Source of the DNA: Clostridium bornimense
GTDB lineage: Bacteria > Bacillota > Clostridia > Clostridiales > Clostridiaceae
NCBI RefSeq assembly: GCF_018917145.1
Contig: NZ_JAHLOD010000024.1
Coordinates: forward strand, 1-55,979
Direction: 5' to 3'
Length of the DNA stretch: 55,979 bases
In this document: in pieces, positions 47,708-55,866 of the stretch
How positions within the stretch are numbered: position 1 is the first letter of the stretch
Layout of the letters: each line of letters begins with the position of its first letter
Translations under genes and position numbers: made by a program
Notes under the pieces: generated by a model
What the model was told of the DNA's origin: nothing
Seen by the model: the letters and a program-made list of their open reading frames with translations, nothing else
Database searches by the model: none

Positions 47708-49778
47708 TATCTTCTCCTCCTTTATTCAAAACTTTCAACATTATAGTAATCTTCACCAAATCCCCATCAACTAATATATCAACATCACCATTTTGTGCCT
47801 CTATTAAAGCCTTTGATAATAGTAGTTGATTGCTGCCATCATCACTAATAGCTTCTAAAATATTAACTTTATCATCTAAAACAACCTCTTCTCTAGAAAT
47901 ATACTTAATTTCTAGAATTCCATTTTTATCTCCAGCTATAGTATCTATATAAATTCTAGTATTTTTAAAAGCTTCCTTGACTATAATATTCATCAGATTA
48001 TCTAATGCTTTGAAAAATTTCTCCCCATCTAATCTGCTATAAAATACTTCTTTATTATGTCTTATAAGTTTTAATTGATTCTTCTCTATCTCATCTTCAT
48101 ATTCACCAATAACCTGATCCAAAAGATTAGCTACATTAACATCAAATAAATTCAATTTTAATGTATTTGTATTAGCTTTTGATATCTCAAATAATCTATC
48201 TACAGATTCTTTAAGTTCATTAGATTCTATCCATAACTTATCTAAATTTTCTTTAATATCTTTTTTATCAAAAATATCTTTAGAGTACCCAACCATATTT
48301 TCTACCGGTTCTATTAGCTGCTCTGCCATATTTTCAACTACTTGTTCTTTAAAATCTTTATTACTACTTGTTGAAGTAACTTTTTCTTTTATACTTTCTT
48401 TTATTGAATTTATATTTTTTATTATTATATCAATAGGAATCATCCCTACTTCATCCATTTTCTCATAGATCTTTTTATTGCTTCTACTAGTGCAATTGTT
48501 AATATAAGTAAATCCATCTATTAATTTTGCTATTATAGGAATTATTACAACAAAACATATAACAATATATACAACTATAGCTAACATATAATTACTATTA
48601 TTAAGAACATTGAATATTATTATAAAACATGCTATACCAACTGCTACTAACATATAATATCCTTTTAACTTAGCATTATCCTTTAAATTTAAATATAATG
48701 ATTTTTCTAATTCCTTTTTTCTAAATTCCTTTGATAAAACAATATTTAATCCCCACCAAATAAGCATAGTAACAATAACTATAAGAGCTCCTTGTGCCAA
48801 TATCTTTATTACACCAGAAATATAGCTATAAGTACTAATATTAATTCCTTTCTTATTACATATATGTGACAATATAGAATATGCTAATCCTCTATTACTT
48901 TGAATATAGTTATTTAACATAGCCACCAGTGAAGATGCAATAACTATTTTTATTTCAATAAATAAATTTATATTTGTAACTTCAGCAAATTCAATTTTAT
49001 TAGATTTAATGAGATATCTTATTAATAAAAATCCAATAAATAATATTGCTAGTAAAGATATCAACATTACTGTAATAATTCTATTAAATTCATTATAGGA
49101 ACTAGATATCTTATACATATTTGCCTTTACTACTTCTGGTTTTGCCCATGTATATATTACACCTTTACCCTTTAGTCCCTTTTTCACATGATCAATCATA
49201 CTATCTTTATTCTGACTAATGGACTGCTCTTCTGACTTTAAAACTTTGACCATTTTTACGTCTTTTTTAGTATCGTTTTTATATTCCTCAACTAAATCTT
49301 TATTATACTCTCCATCATATTCATCATAATAATTATATCTTTCTTGTATTTCACTCCAATTTTCTGGTTCTTCTTTCTCTCGTATTATATCTCCATTAAG
49401 ATATGAAATACTTTTATCATTAATAAGAGTTTTTAGTAACTCTTCTCCATCAAGATTTTTTGCATCTTTTACATTGGAAACTACATTAACTTTTCCTTCG
49501 CCATCAGTAAATCTAATATAATAATTTATAGTATTTGTATCTATTAAATTATCAACTTTCTTATCAATATCATCAAAAGAATTTTTCTCTGTAATATGAT
49601 CGGCTATAGCATTATCTGCTATACTTGCACCTGCATTATAAGAAATAAGCACTGAAGTATCACCATTTACACCTATCCCAGTAACATCAAGAGTATCAAT
49701 ATAATTTATAGATAGCCCTATAGTAAAAACTAATATAATACTCCATATTCCCATCAGTAATCTAATAAAATTTTTCAT
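47697..49778 (-). CDS. Pseudo-histidine kinase membrane protein (paralogue of the following kinase)
   Basis: A 693-residue protein with an N-terminal helix (about 12-28), a long extracytoplasmic sensor region (about 30-230), five to six membrane helices (about 235-430) and a C-terminal kinase-like half. The DHp-like segment aligns with the downstream kinase but reads VVENMAEQLIEPVENMVGYS, with Glu (about residue 485) in place of the phosphoacceptor His. The HATPase-like region keeps its fold pattern (ALDNLMNIIVKEAF), but the N-box Asn is shifted or lost and the G box Gly-x-Gly is gone (SNQLLLSKALIEAQNG). It is therefore probably a non-catalytic sensor that heteromerises with the real kinase. 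The start ATG follows AAGGTGA inside the end of an upstream 30-codon gene. Confidence 0.85.
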   Translation of the reverse strand: MKNFIRLLMGIWSIILVFTIGLSINYIDTLDVTGIGVNGDTSVLISYNAGASIADNAIADHITEKNSFDDIDKKVDNLIDTNTINYYIRFTDGEGKVNVVSNVKDAKNLDGEELLKTLINDKSISYLNGDIIREKEEPENWSEIQERYNYYDEYDGEYNKDLVEEYKNDTKKDVKMVKVLKSEEQSISQNKDSMIDHVKKGLKGKGVIYTWAKPEVVKANMYKISSSYNEFNRIITVMLISLLAILFIGFLLIRYLIKSNKIEFAEVTNINLFIEIKIVIASSLVAMLNNYIQSNRGLAYSILSHICNKKGINISTYSYISGVIKILAQGALIVIVTMLIWWGLNIVLSKEFRKKELEKSLYLNLKDNAKLKGYYMLVAVGIACFIIIFNVLNNSNYMLAIVVYIVICFVVIIPIIAKLIDGFTYINNCTSRSNKKIYEKMDEVGMIPIDIIIKNINSIKESIKEKVTSTSSNKDFKEQVVENMAEQLIEPVENMVGYSKDIFDKKDIKENLDKLWIESNELKESVDRLFEISKANTNTLKLNLFDVNVANLLDQVIGEYEDEIEKNQLKLIRHNKEVFYSRLDGEKFFKALDNLMNIIVKEAFKNTRIYIDTIAGDKNGILEIKYISREEVVLDDKVNILEAISDDGSNQLLLSKALIEAQNGDVDILVDGDLVKITIMLKVLNKGGEDNEK

Positions 49779-49784
49779 ACGTTA

Positions 49785-49877
49785 TCACCTTAACTCCACT
49801 ATACAAAATAAAATCATGCTTATTATAAATACTAATCCCATTATACTATAATATTGTTTTCTAATAGTAACCTCCAT
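49785..49877 (-). CDS. 30-residue single-span membrane microprotein heading the two-component operon
   Basis: ATG (49875-49877) is preceded at eight bases by a run of six G, a strong ribosome binding site. The peptide starts MEVTIRKQYYS, has one hydrophobic span of about 16 residues (IMGLVFIISMILFCIV) and stops at TGA, six bases before the pseudo-kinase ATG. The Shine-Dalgarno site of that gene lies in its last codons, so translation is probably coupled. I know no family for it. It may be a kinase-modulating microprotein or a leader peptide. Confidence 0.65.
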   Translation of the reverse strand: MEVTIRKQYYSIMGLVFIISMILFCIVELR

Positions 49878-49947
49878 AAAAAGTCCCCCCTTATCATTCT
49901 CTATACTTATATAATACAGAATAAATCTTACGATAAAAGTGATAAAG

Positions 49948-49978
49948 TTCTTAAGACTTTCTTAAGATAATTCTTAAG
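49948..49978 (-). promoter_or_regulatory. Triple direct repeat, likely response-regulator binding site
   Basis: TTCTTAAG occurs at 49948-49955, 49959-49966 and 49971-49978 on the plus strand (CTTAAGAA on the transcribed side), starting 11 and 12 bases apart, or one helical turn. Tandem repeats at this spacing are the usual binding mode of OmpR/PhoB dimers. A minus-strand TATTAT at 49910-49915 without a good -35 would place the repeats at the activator position. Confidence 0.65.
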
Positions 49979-50072
49979 TTCTTCTAAATCATTAAACTTT
50001 TCATTATCTATACCATTTCTTTTTCGCTAATAGTAATATCTTTTATTCTATCTATTAATTCTATAAAATAAA

Positions 50073-50115
50073 GGGCATTACACAATATCTACTTGTAAAA
50101 TACTGCGTAACACCC
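50073..50115 (-). terminator. Terminator of the PrsA gene
   Basis: Minus strand arms GGGTGTTACGCA and TGTGTAATGCCC, fully paired with G-U pairs, followed by TTTATTTTAT. The 5' arm has the shared GTGTTAC core. Confidence 0.85.
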
Positions 50116-50161
50116 ATATATTTTAATCTGTTTTATAGTATATTAATGCACTATAAAATTA

Positions 50162-51169
50162 TTAATTATTTAAATTATCTTTATATTTGTCTGTTTCTAT
50201 TTTGTCTTTATATATCTTTTTCAACTTAGCTTCTACACCATTAGTAAGAACATCTTGTCTTAATTGATATTTAAGTCCAGTTTCTCTATCAATAATTTGA
50301 ATTAAGAAATATCCAAATTTTAGATTTCCATCATCATCTTTAGTAGACTCTATTATATCTGATTTTTCACCAACATTTAAGTTTTTCACAGCTTCAACAA
50401 AATTAGCATCTATATTAGACATCTCATCTGAATCTGTATCAATAAATCCAAAGAACCCACCATTACTTGCTCCTGAATCTGTTGAATAAGTTGATGCTAT
50501 TTCATCAATTGATTTTCCTTCGTCTAATTCTTTCTTAGCAGCTTCAATTTTTTCTTTATCTGTATTTACGATATAAAGAACAGCTTTTTGATTTTCCATA
50601 GCATCGTAATCTTCTTTATTATCTTCTTTATACTTTTCCATTGCTGACTCATTAGAGTTTACTTCTAATAAATGTTCTCCAACAAGTTTAGAATAATACA
50701 TTTCTCCCAATACATTTTTCATTTCATCTAAAGTAAGATTAAATTGAGCTTTTGCTTTTTCTTCAAAATCATCATCAGTAGCTCCTAAAGCACTTTTATA
50801 ATAATCCATTTGATCATCAATATAAGTTTCTTTATCCTTATCATTAACTTTTATATCATTATCTTTTATATACATTTGTACTAATTCATTATATACTAAT
50901 TCATCTAATTTACTTTGCTTTGCAGATTCATAATATGATTTTGCTGTATCATCTTTAAGATAATCTTCTCCATAATTCTCTATTAATGTTGCTTCATAAT
51001 CTTTTAAAGCATCGTCAATTTGTGATCTTTTTATGACAGTATCTCCAACTGTTGCAACTACTTGTTTTCCTTTTGCCTTATCAGTCTTTTCTAGCATACT
51101 ACATGATGTTAATCCCATAGTTGCAATTATTAGCCCAATAGCAATAACTGTATTTCTTATTCTTTTCAA
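50162..51169 (-). CDS. prsA: PrsA-like lipoprotein foldase (peptidyl-prolyl isomerase)
   Basis: A membrane-anchored lipoprotein that helps exported proteins fold. From TTG 51169 the protein has 335 residues: a lipoprotein signal with lipobox LTSC and lipidated Cys23, a SurA/PrsA-type N-domain (about 35-185), a parvulin (PpiC) domain with SIDEIASTYSTDSG, NGGFFGFID and FGYFLIQIID (about 195-310), and a C-terminal helix. I chose the TTG because GGAGGAAA lies just upstream and the signal peptide begins there; an in-frame ATG at 51217 would add 16 residues in front of a normal signal. It is a single gene. Confidence 0.92.
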   Translation of the reverse strand: MKRIRNTVIAIGLIIATMGLTSCSMLEKTDKAKGKQVVATVGDTVIKRSQIDDALKDYEATLIENYGEDYLKDDTAKSYYESAKQSKLDELVYNELVQMYIKDNDIKVNDKDKETYIDDQMDYYKSALGATDDDFEEKAKAQFNLTLDEMKNVLGEMYYSKLVGEHLLEVNSNESAMEKYKEDNKEDYDAMENQKAVLYIVNTDKEKIEAAKKELDEGKSIDEIASTYSTDSGASNGGFFGFIDTDSDEMSNIDANFVEAVKNLNVGEKSDIIESTKDDDGNLKFGYFLIQIIDRETGLKYQLRQDVLTNGVEAKLKKIYKDKIETDKYKDNLNN

Positions 51170-51420
51170 TTTTATTTCCTCCACCTTCTTTGTCTTATAT
51201 GATATACATTGTTCCATAATACCTTATAATACAGAAAATTTTACGTATCATTATAAAACATTAATCTTTTCCATAAATAAAATCAGTATAACTCTTGTAG
51301 ATTATACCGTGCTTTTATGTCATTTTCATGTCAATTAATCTCTCCTAAAATACATGAAAACTTTTTCATCATTTAATAATTATATCATATATTTAATAAG
51401 ATACAACAAAATTAAAAAAA

Positions 51421-51459
51421 GGGATTCGCCAACGAACTTAATCGTTATTGCGACATCCC
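51421..51459 (-). terminator. Terminator of the DEAD-box helicase gene
   Basis: Minus strand outer arms GGGATGTCGC and GGCGAATCCC with an inner ACG/CGT stem, followed by eight T. It shares the GGATGTCGC core. Confidence 0.88.
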
Positions 51460-51486
51460 AATTTTTATCATAACTAAATTAATAAA

Positions 51487-53052
51487 CTATCTACCTTTAG
51501 CTACTTCTATTCTAACTCTACGTCCATTAACTCTCTTGCCATTACATTTATCCATTATAGATGTTAACACTCTTTCTGAAACATCTACAAAGCTAAACTT
51601 ATCAAATAAATCTATTTCGCCTACATCTTCCTTATAAACATTAGCTTGGTTTAATAAATTTAAAATTGTTTTCGGATTTACTCTATCTATCTTTCCTACT
51701 GATAAGAATAATCTTACTTGTTTTGATTTAGATGAACTTATTGAGTTCTTTGTATAATCAAAAGAAACTTCTTTATTATAAATCATACTCATTAATGCAG
51801 CTGAAACTTCTATAAGATTATATTCTTCGTCTAATTCAGTTACCATAGGAACGAACTTTTTGTAATCTTCTCCCTTTAAAGTTTCTTGCACTCTCTCACA
51901 TATGTTTTTATATTTAGCATAGAATATATCATCAATTGTTGGAATTTCTTTTCTTTTTATTTTACCTTTAGTAGTTCTTTCTATTTGCTTTAATGTCATA
52001 TACTCTCTAGCAGTAACTAAAGTATATGCAATACCTTCTCTATTAGCTCTTCCTGTTCTACCAATTCTATGAACATAACTTTCAGTATCTTGTGGTAAAT
52101 CATAATTTATAACATGTGATACATTTTCTACATCAATACCTCTTGCCGCAACATCTGTAGCTATTAAGAATTCTAAACTTCCCTCTTTAAATTTTCTTAA
52201 AGTATTCATTCTATGGTTTTGTGTCATATCCCCGTGCATTCCTTCGACACTATAACCTCTACTTTGCATTGATTCTACTAACTCATCAACACCTCTTTTA
52301 GTTTTACAGAATATAATTGCAGCTGTTGGCTCATCTACATCTATAACTCTACATAATGTTTCAAATCTATCTTTATTCTTTACTTCAAAATAGAATTGGC
52401 TTACTGTTGATCCTGTAATAGTATTTTTTACGATTGATATATGTTGAGATTCTGGTTTCATATATCTCTTAGCTAACTTCTTAATTTCAGCTGGCATTGT
52501 TGCTGAAAATAGTAATGTTTGTCTTTCCTTGTTTGCGCCTTTTAATATAGCTTCGATATCATCAATAAATCCCATGTTTAACATTTCATCAGCTTCATCA
52601 AGGATTAAAAAGTTTAATTTTGAAAGATCTATAACTTTTTTATTTATTAAATCTAGAACTCTTCCTGGAGTACCTACGATTATATCAACACCTCTTTTTA
52701 CAGCTTTTATTTGTCTATCTATTGGTTGCCCACCGTATACTGGTAATATTCTTGTTTTTGAATGTTTTGATATTCTTGCTAATTCATCATTTACTTGTAT
52801 TGCTAATTCTCTTGTTGGAGCTAATACAAGACACTTTATGTGGTTACCCTTAGGTATATTACTAATAACTGGTGCACCAAAAGCTAATGTCTTACCAGTT
52901 CCTGTTTGTGCTTGACCGATAACATCATGACCTTCTAATAAAACAGGAATAACTTTTTCTTGGATTTTTGAAGGTTCTTCAAAGCCCATTTCATCTATAG
53001 ACTTTAAAACATTTTCGTTCAACCCTAATTCTTTAAATTTTATGTTTTCCAT
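51487..53052 (-). CDS. DEAD-box RNA helicase with DbpA-type RNA-binding domain
   Basis: A 521-residue ATP-dependent RNA helicase. Motifs in order: Q motif (FEEPSKIQEKVIP), Walker A AQTGTGKT (48-55), PTRELA (79-84), DEAD (152-155), SAT (near 184), ATDVAARGIDVENV, and HRIGRTGR (near 330). After about residue 445, a domain of about 75 residues (VRLFLSVGKIDRVNP to RVRIEVAKG) matches the DbpA RNA-binding domain that recognises 23S rRNA hairpin 92 in DbpA/YxiN. Ribosome assembly or cold adaptation is therefore likely. CshA-like alternatives usually have basic, unstructured tails, which this lacks. The start has GAGGAAA upstream. Confidence 0.93.
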   Translation of the reverse strand: MENIKFKELGLNENVLKSIDEMGFEEPSKIQEKVIPVLLEGHDVIGQAQTGTGKTLAFGAPVISNIPKGNHIKCLVLAPTRELAIQVNDELARISKHSKTRILPVYGGQPIDRQIKAVKRGVDIIVGTPGRVLDLINKKVIDLSKLNFLILDEADEMLNMGFIDDIEAILKGANKERQTLLFSATMPAEIKKLAKRYMKPESQHISIVKNTITGSTVSQFYFEVKNKDRFETLCRVIDVDEPTAAIIFCKTKRGVDELVESMQSRGYSVEGMHGDMTQNHRMNTLRKFKEGSLEFLIATDVAARGIDVENVSHVINYDLPQDTESYVHRIGRTGRANREGIAYTLVTAREYMTLKQIERTTKGKIKRKEIPTIDDIFYAKYKNICERVQETLKGEDYKKFVPMVTELDEEYNLIEVSAALMSMIYNKEVSFDYTKNSISSSKSKQVRLFLSVGKIDRVNPKTILNLLNQANVYKEDVGEIDLFDKFSFVDVSERVLTSIMDKCNGKRVNGRRVRIEVAKGR

Positions 53053-53150
53053 TAAATTTCCTCGTCTTTCAATTAATATATATAATAATTTTATTTTCTA
53101 CACGCTACCCTCTATAATAATACATTTCTTTAATATTTGCTAGTAAAACT

Positions 53151-55505
53151 TTATTTTTTATCTAATCTATCTAACAATTTAGAGAATATAACTTGTAATA
53201 TTGGCATAACAACTGCTGCTAAAATTATTATCGCCACTGAAATAACTATGAAAATAAATGGAACCATTTTTAAGTTAAATATTTTTTGTGTTATTGGTAA
53301 TATAAATGCACCTACAAATGCAATTAGCATAGATAAAAATAATATTGCTTTAAATCCATTAAATGGTCTTGATACATCTATTAATATTATAAGACCTATT
53401 CCACCAGCTATCATTACTGCAATAGTCCTACTTTCCATTACTCCTAATCCGCTAAAGATAGCAAATAAATATGTTCCAACAGTAAATAATGCAAATATCA
53501 ATGCATTTGGTAATGATATATTTAATATTCTTCTCAAAAACCCCTTTTTTACTACCTCTTTATTAGGAGAAATCGCTAAAAAGAATGATGGAATTCCTAT
53601 AGTTATTGAACCTATTAGTGTTAATTGTATTGGCTCAAATGGATATGGTAGTACTATAATACAAAAAATTATAGACATAATAAGAGAAAAAAATGCTTTT
53701 GATAGATACAAATTTGAAACTCTCTCTAAATTGTTAATCATTTTTCTTCCTTCCTCAACTACTTTAGGCAATGCACTAAAATTAGAATTCAGAAGAACTA
53801 ATTGCGCTACTGATCTTGTAGCATCGCTACCTGATGCCATAGCTATTCCACAATCAGCTTCCTTTAAAGCTAAAACATCATTAACACCATCACCAGTCAT
53901 AGCTACAGTATTATTATTATATTGAAGTGCTTTTACTAAATTCTTTTTTTGATGTGGTGTTACTCTACCAAAAACACTATATTCTTTAACAATAGCTGCT
54001 AATTCTTCTATATCATTAGGTAATTTTCTTGCATCAATATATTTATCAGAATTTTTAACCCCAACTCTTTTAGCTACAGCAGCTACAGTAACTGGATTAT
54101 CACCAGAAATCACTTTTATTTCAACACCTTGATGCTCAAAATATTTTAGCGTACTTGGTGCTTCCTCTCTTATAATGTCTTCTAACGTAATTAAAGCCAT
54201 TGCTTCTATATTATTCGGTAGCTTTTCTGTTATATTTTCTTCTTTAAAATGTGCTAAAACTAATACTCTTCTTCCTTTTTTAGCTTCCTCTTCCACCTTA
54301 TCCTTAATATAATGATATCTTTCTTTTAATACCATCTCAGGCGCTCCAATAATCCAAGATCCCATTCCTTTTAAACTAGCACCACTCCACTTTCTTGATG
54401 ATGAAAATGGAATAACCTTTTTCACTTCAATATTACTATTTTTAGGATACTTATTCATAAGCGCTACTTGAGTAGGATTATTACTTGGAAATGCATGTGC
54501 TAATGTTGACATAACGTTATCTATATTAAAATTAGATAACATTCTAATATCTGTAACTTCTAAAATCCCTTCTGTAAGAGTTCCTGTCTTATCTAAACAT
54601 AATACATTAACTCTTGCTAAAACCTCTGTTGCTGGCAATTCTTGAACAACTGTTTTATATTTAGATAAAGTTATTACTCCAACCATAAAAGTAACGCTAG
54701 TCAATAGTACTAATCCTTCTGGAACCATACCTATTATTCCTGCAACAGCTGCAATTGCAGCTTCATCCCACTTCTTTCCACTAAATATTATTTGTGTACC
54801 CATTAAAAGTGTTCCTACAGGTATAATTAACCATATAATTACTTTTATTATCTTATTTATAGCATCTTGCATTTCAGAATTTATAGTTTTAAATTTCTTT
54901 GCCTCACTTGCAAGCTTGGCAACATATGTATTAGAGCCAACATTGGTAACTTTAAAATAACCTTTTCCCGCTACGACAAAACTACCTGATAAAATTTTGT
55001 CACCTTTCTTCTTCAATATTGGTTCTGACTCTCCTGTTAATAATGATTCATCAACTTCAAATTCATCTTCTCCAATAACAACTCCATCAGCTACAATCTG
55101 ATCTCCACTTTCTAATAAAATAATATCATCTTTAACTACATCCTCTATGTTTAACTTTACGCTAATGCCATTTCTCATTACAGTAGCCCCTATACAACTT
55201 AACACTGATAATTTTTCTAATGTTATCTTCGATCTTACCTCTTGAAATATTCCTATTACAGTATTGGTAAAAATCACCATAGAAAAAAGAGCATTTTTAG
55301 GTGAACCTGCAATACATACTACTATTGCTAATATAAGATTTAACCCATTAAATAATGTAAATACATTTGCTTTAACTATTTGAGCTATTGTTCTTGATGG
55401 CGTCTTCGGTAAAATATTTACTTGTCCTTTATCTATTCTTTCTTGAACTTCTTTATCATTTAACCCTAAAATTTCTAACGGATCCTCTACTCTTAAATTT
55501 TTCAT
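53151..55505 (-). CDS. Cation-translocating P-type ATPase, CtpE-like
   Basis: A 784-residue P-type ATPase: actuator domain with TGES (157-160), membrane helix M4 with VPEGLVLLTS (Pro262-Glu263-Gly264), phosphorylation motif DKTGTLTEG (Asp305), KGMGSWIIGAPE in the nucleotide domain, and the TGDGVNDVLALKEAD hinge before four to six C-terminal helices. There is no N-terminal heavy-metal domain or CPC motif. The PEGLVLL form and the length resemble mycobacterial CtpE, linked to calcium uptake (family knowledge); specificity here is inferred and MgtA-like or other P2/P3 transport is possible. The start has a GAGGAAGGTGGGGG site. A palindrome lies upstream. Confidence 0.88.
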   Translation of the reverse strand: MKNLRVEDPLEILGLNDKEVQERIDKGQVNILPKTPSRTIAQIVKANVFTLFNGLNLILAIVVCIAGSPKNALFSMVIFTNTVIGIFQEVRSKITLEKLSVLSCIGATVMRNGISVKLNIEDVVKDDIILLESGDQIVADGVVIGEDEFEVDESLLTGESEPILKKKGDKILSGSFVVAGKGYFKVTNVGSNTYVAKLASEAKKFKTINSEMQDAINKIIKVIIWLIIPVGTLLMGTQIIFSGKKWDEAAIAAVAGIIGMVPEGLVLLTSVTFMVGVITLSKYKTVVQELPATEVLARVNVLCLDKTGTLTEGILEVTDIRMLSNFNIDNVMSTLAHAFPSNNPTQVALMNKYPKNSNIEVKKVIPFSSSRKWSGASLKGMGSWIIGAPEMVLKERYHYIKDKVEEEAKKGRRVLVLAHFKEENITEKLPNNIEAMALITLEDIIREEAPSTLKYFEHQGVEIKVISGDNPVTVAAVAKRVGVKNSDKYIDARKLPNDIEELAAIVKEYSVFGRVTPHQKKNLVKALQYNNNTVAMTGDGVNDVLALKEADCGIAMASGSDATRSVAQLVLLNSNFSALPKVVEEGRKMINNLERVSNLYLSKAFFSLIMSIIFCIIVLPYPFEPIQLTLIGSITIGIPSFFLAISPNKEVVKKGFLRRILNISLPNALIFALFTVGTYLFAIFSGLGVMESRTIAVMIAGGIGLIILIDVSRPFNGFKAILFLSMLIAFVGAFILPITQKIFNLKMVPFIFIVISVAIIILAAVVMPILQVIFSKLLDRLDKK

Positions 55506-55532
55506 GCCCCCACCTTCCTCATATAGTTAGTA

Positions 55533-55547
55533 TAACAAAATTTGTTA
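55533..55547. promoter_or_regulatory. Palindrome upstream of the P-type ATPase gene
   Basis: TAACAAAATTTGTTA: seven-base arms around a single A, 28 bases before the ATG, next to a minus-strand TATACT that may be the -10. It could be an operator; no regulator is adjacent. Confidence 0.4.
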
Positions 55548-55755
55548 CACATATTAACTATATTCTTCTAACTTAATTAAACCTTAAGTTTATTTACATT
55601 TTCTTACATTTTAAGTTGTTTTATTTGTATTTTTTTCAATATAAAGTAAAAAAGAGAAATTTTTTTACATAAGTCTATTTACAAATTTAATCCAATAATG
55701 TATTATAAATGTACAGCATAAATTTGAATTGTAGTTTTCAATTGACATATTCCCC

Positions 55756-55859
55756 GAAAAACTGCACCACATCTCCCCGGTGTAGTTTTTCTTTCTTTTT
55801 TGGCAAAAATAATATACAACTTGTATATGAAATAAAAAAGGAGGTATCACATTAACAAA
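55756..55859 (+). repeat. Composite repeat, copy C, with truncated second hairpin
   Basis: Hairpin 1: GAAAAACTGCACC (55756-55768) with GGTGTAGTTTTTC (55779-55791). A spacer has GCAAAAATAATATACAAC, similar to GCAAAATAGAAGTGCAGG of copy B. Then comes only the 5' arm of hairpin 2, GGAGGTATCACATTAACAAA (55840-55859). The matching 3' arm is absent; IS-like sequence starts seven bases later, inside what should be the loop. Confidence 0.62.
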
Positions 55860-55866
55860 TTAAAAT

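Noticed and set aside
55665-55850. A 61-codon open frame on the minus strand in the gap after the P-type ATPase gene
   Set aside because: It runs through hairpin 1 of the composite repeat, has no ribosome binding site and an incoherent composition; most likely chance.
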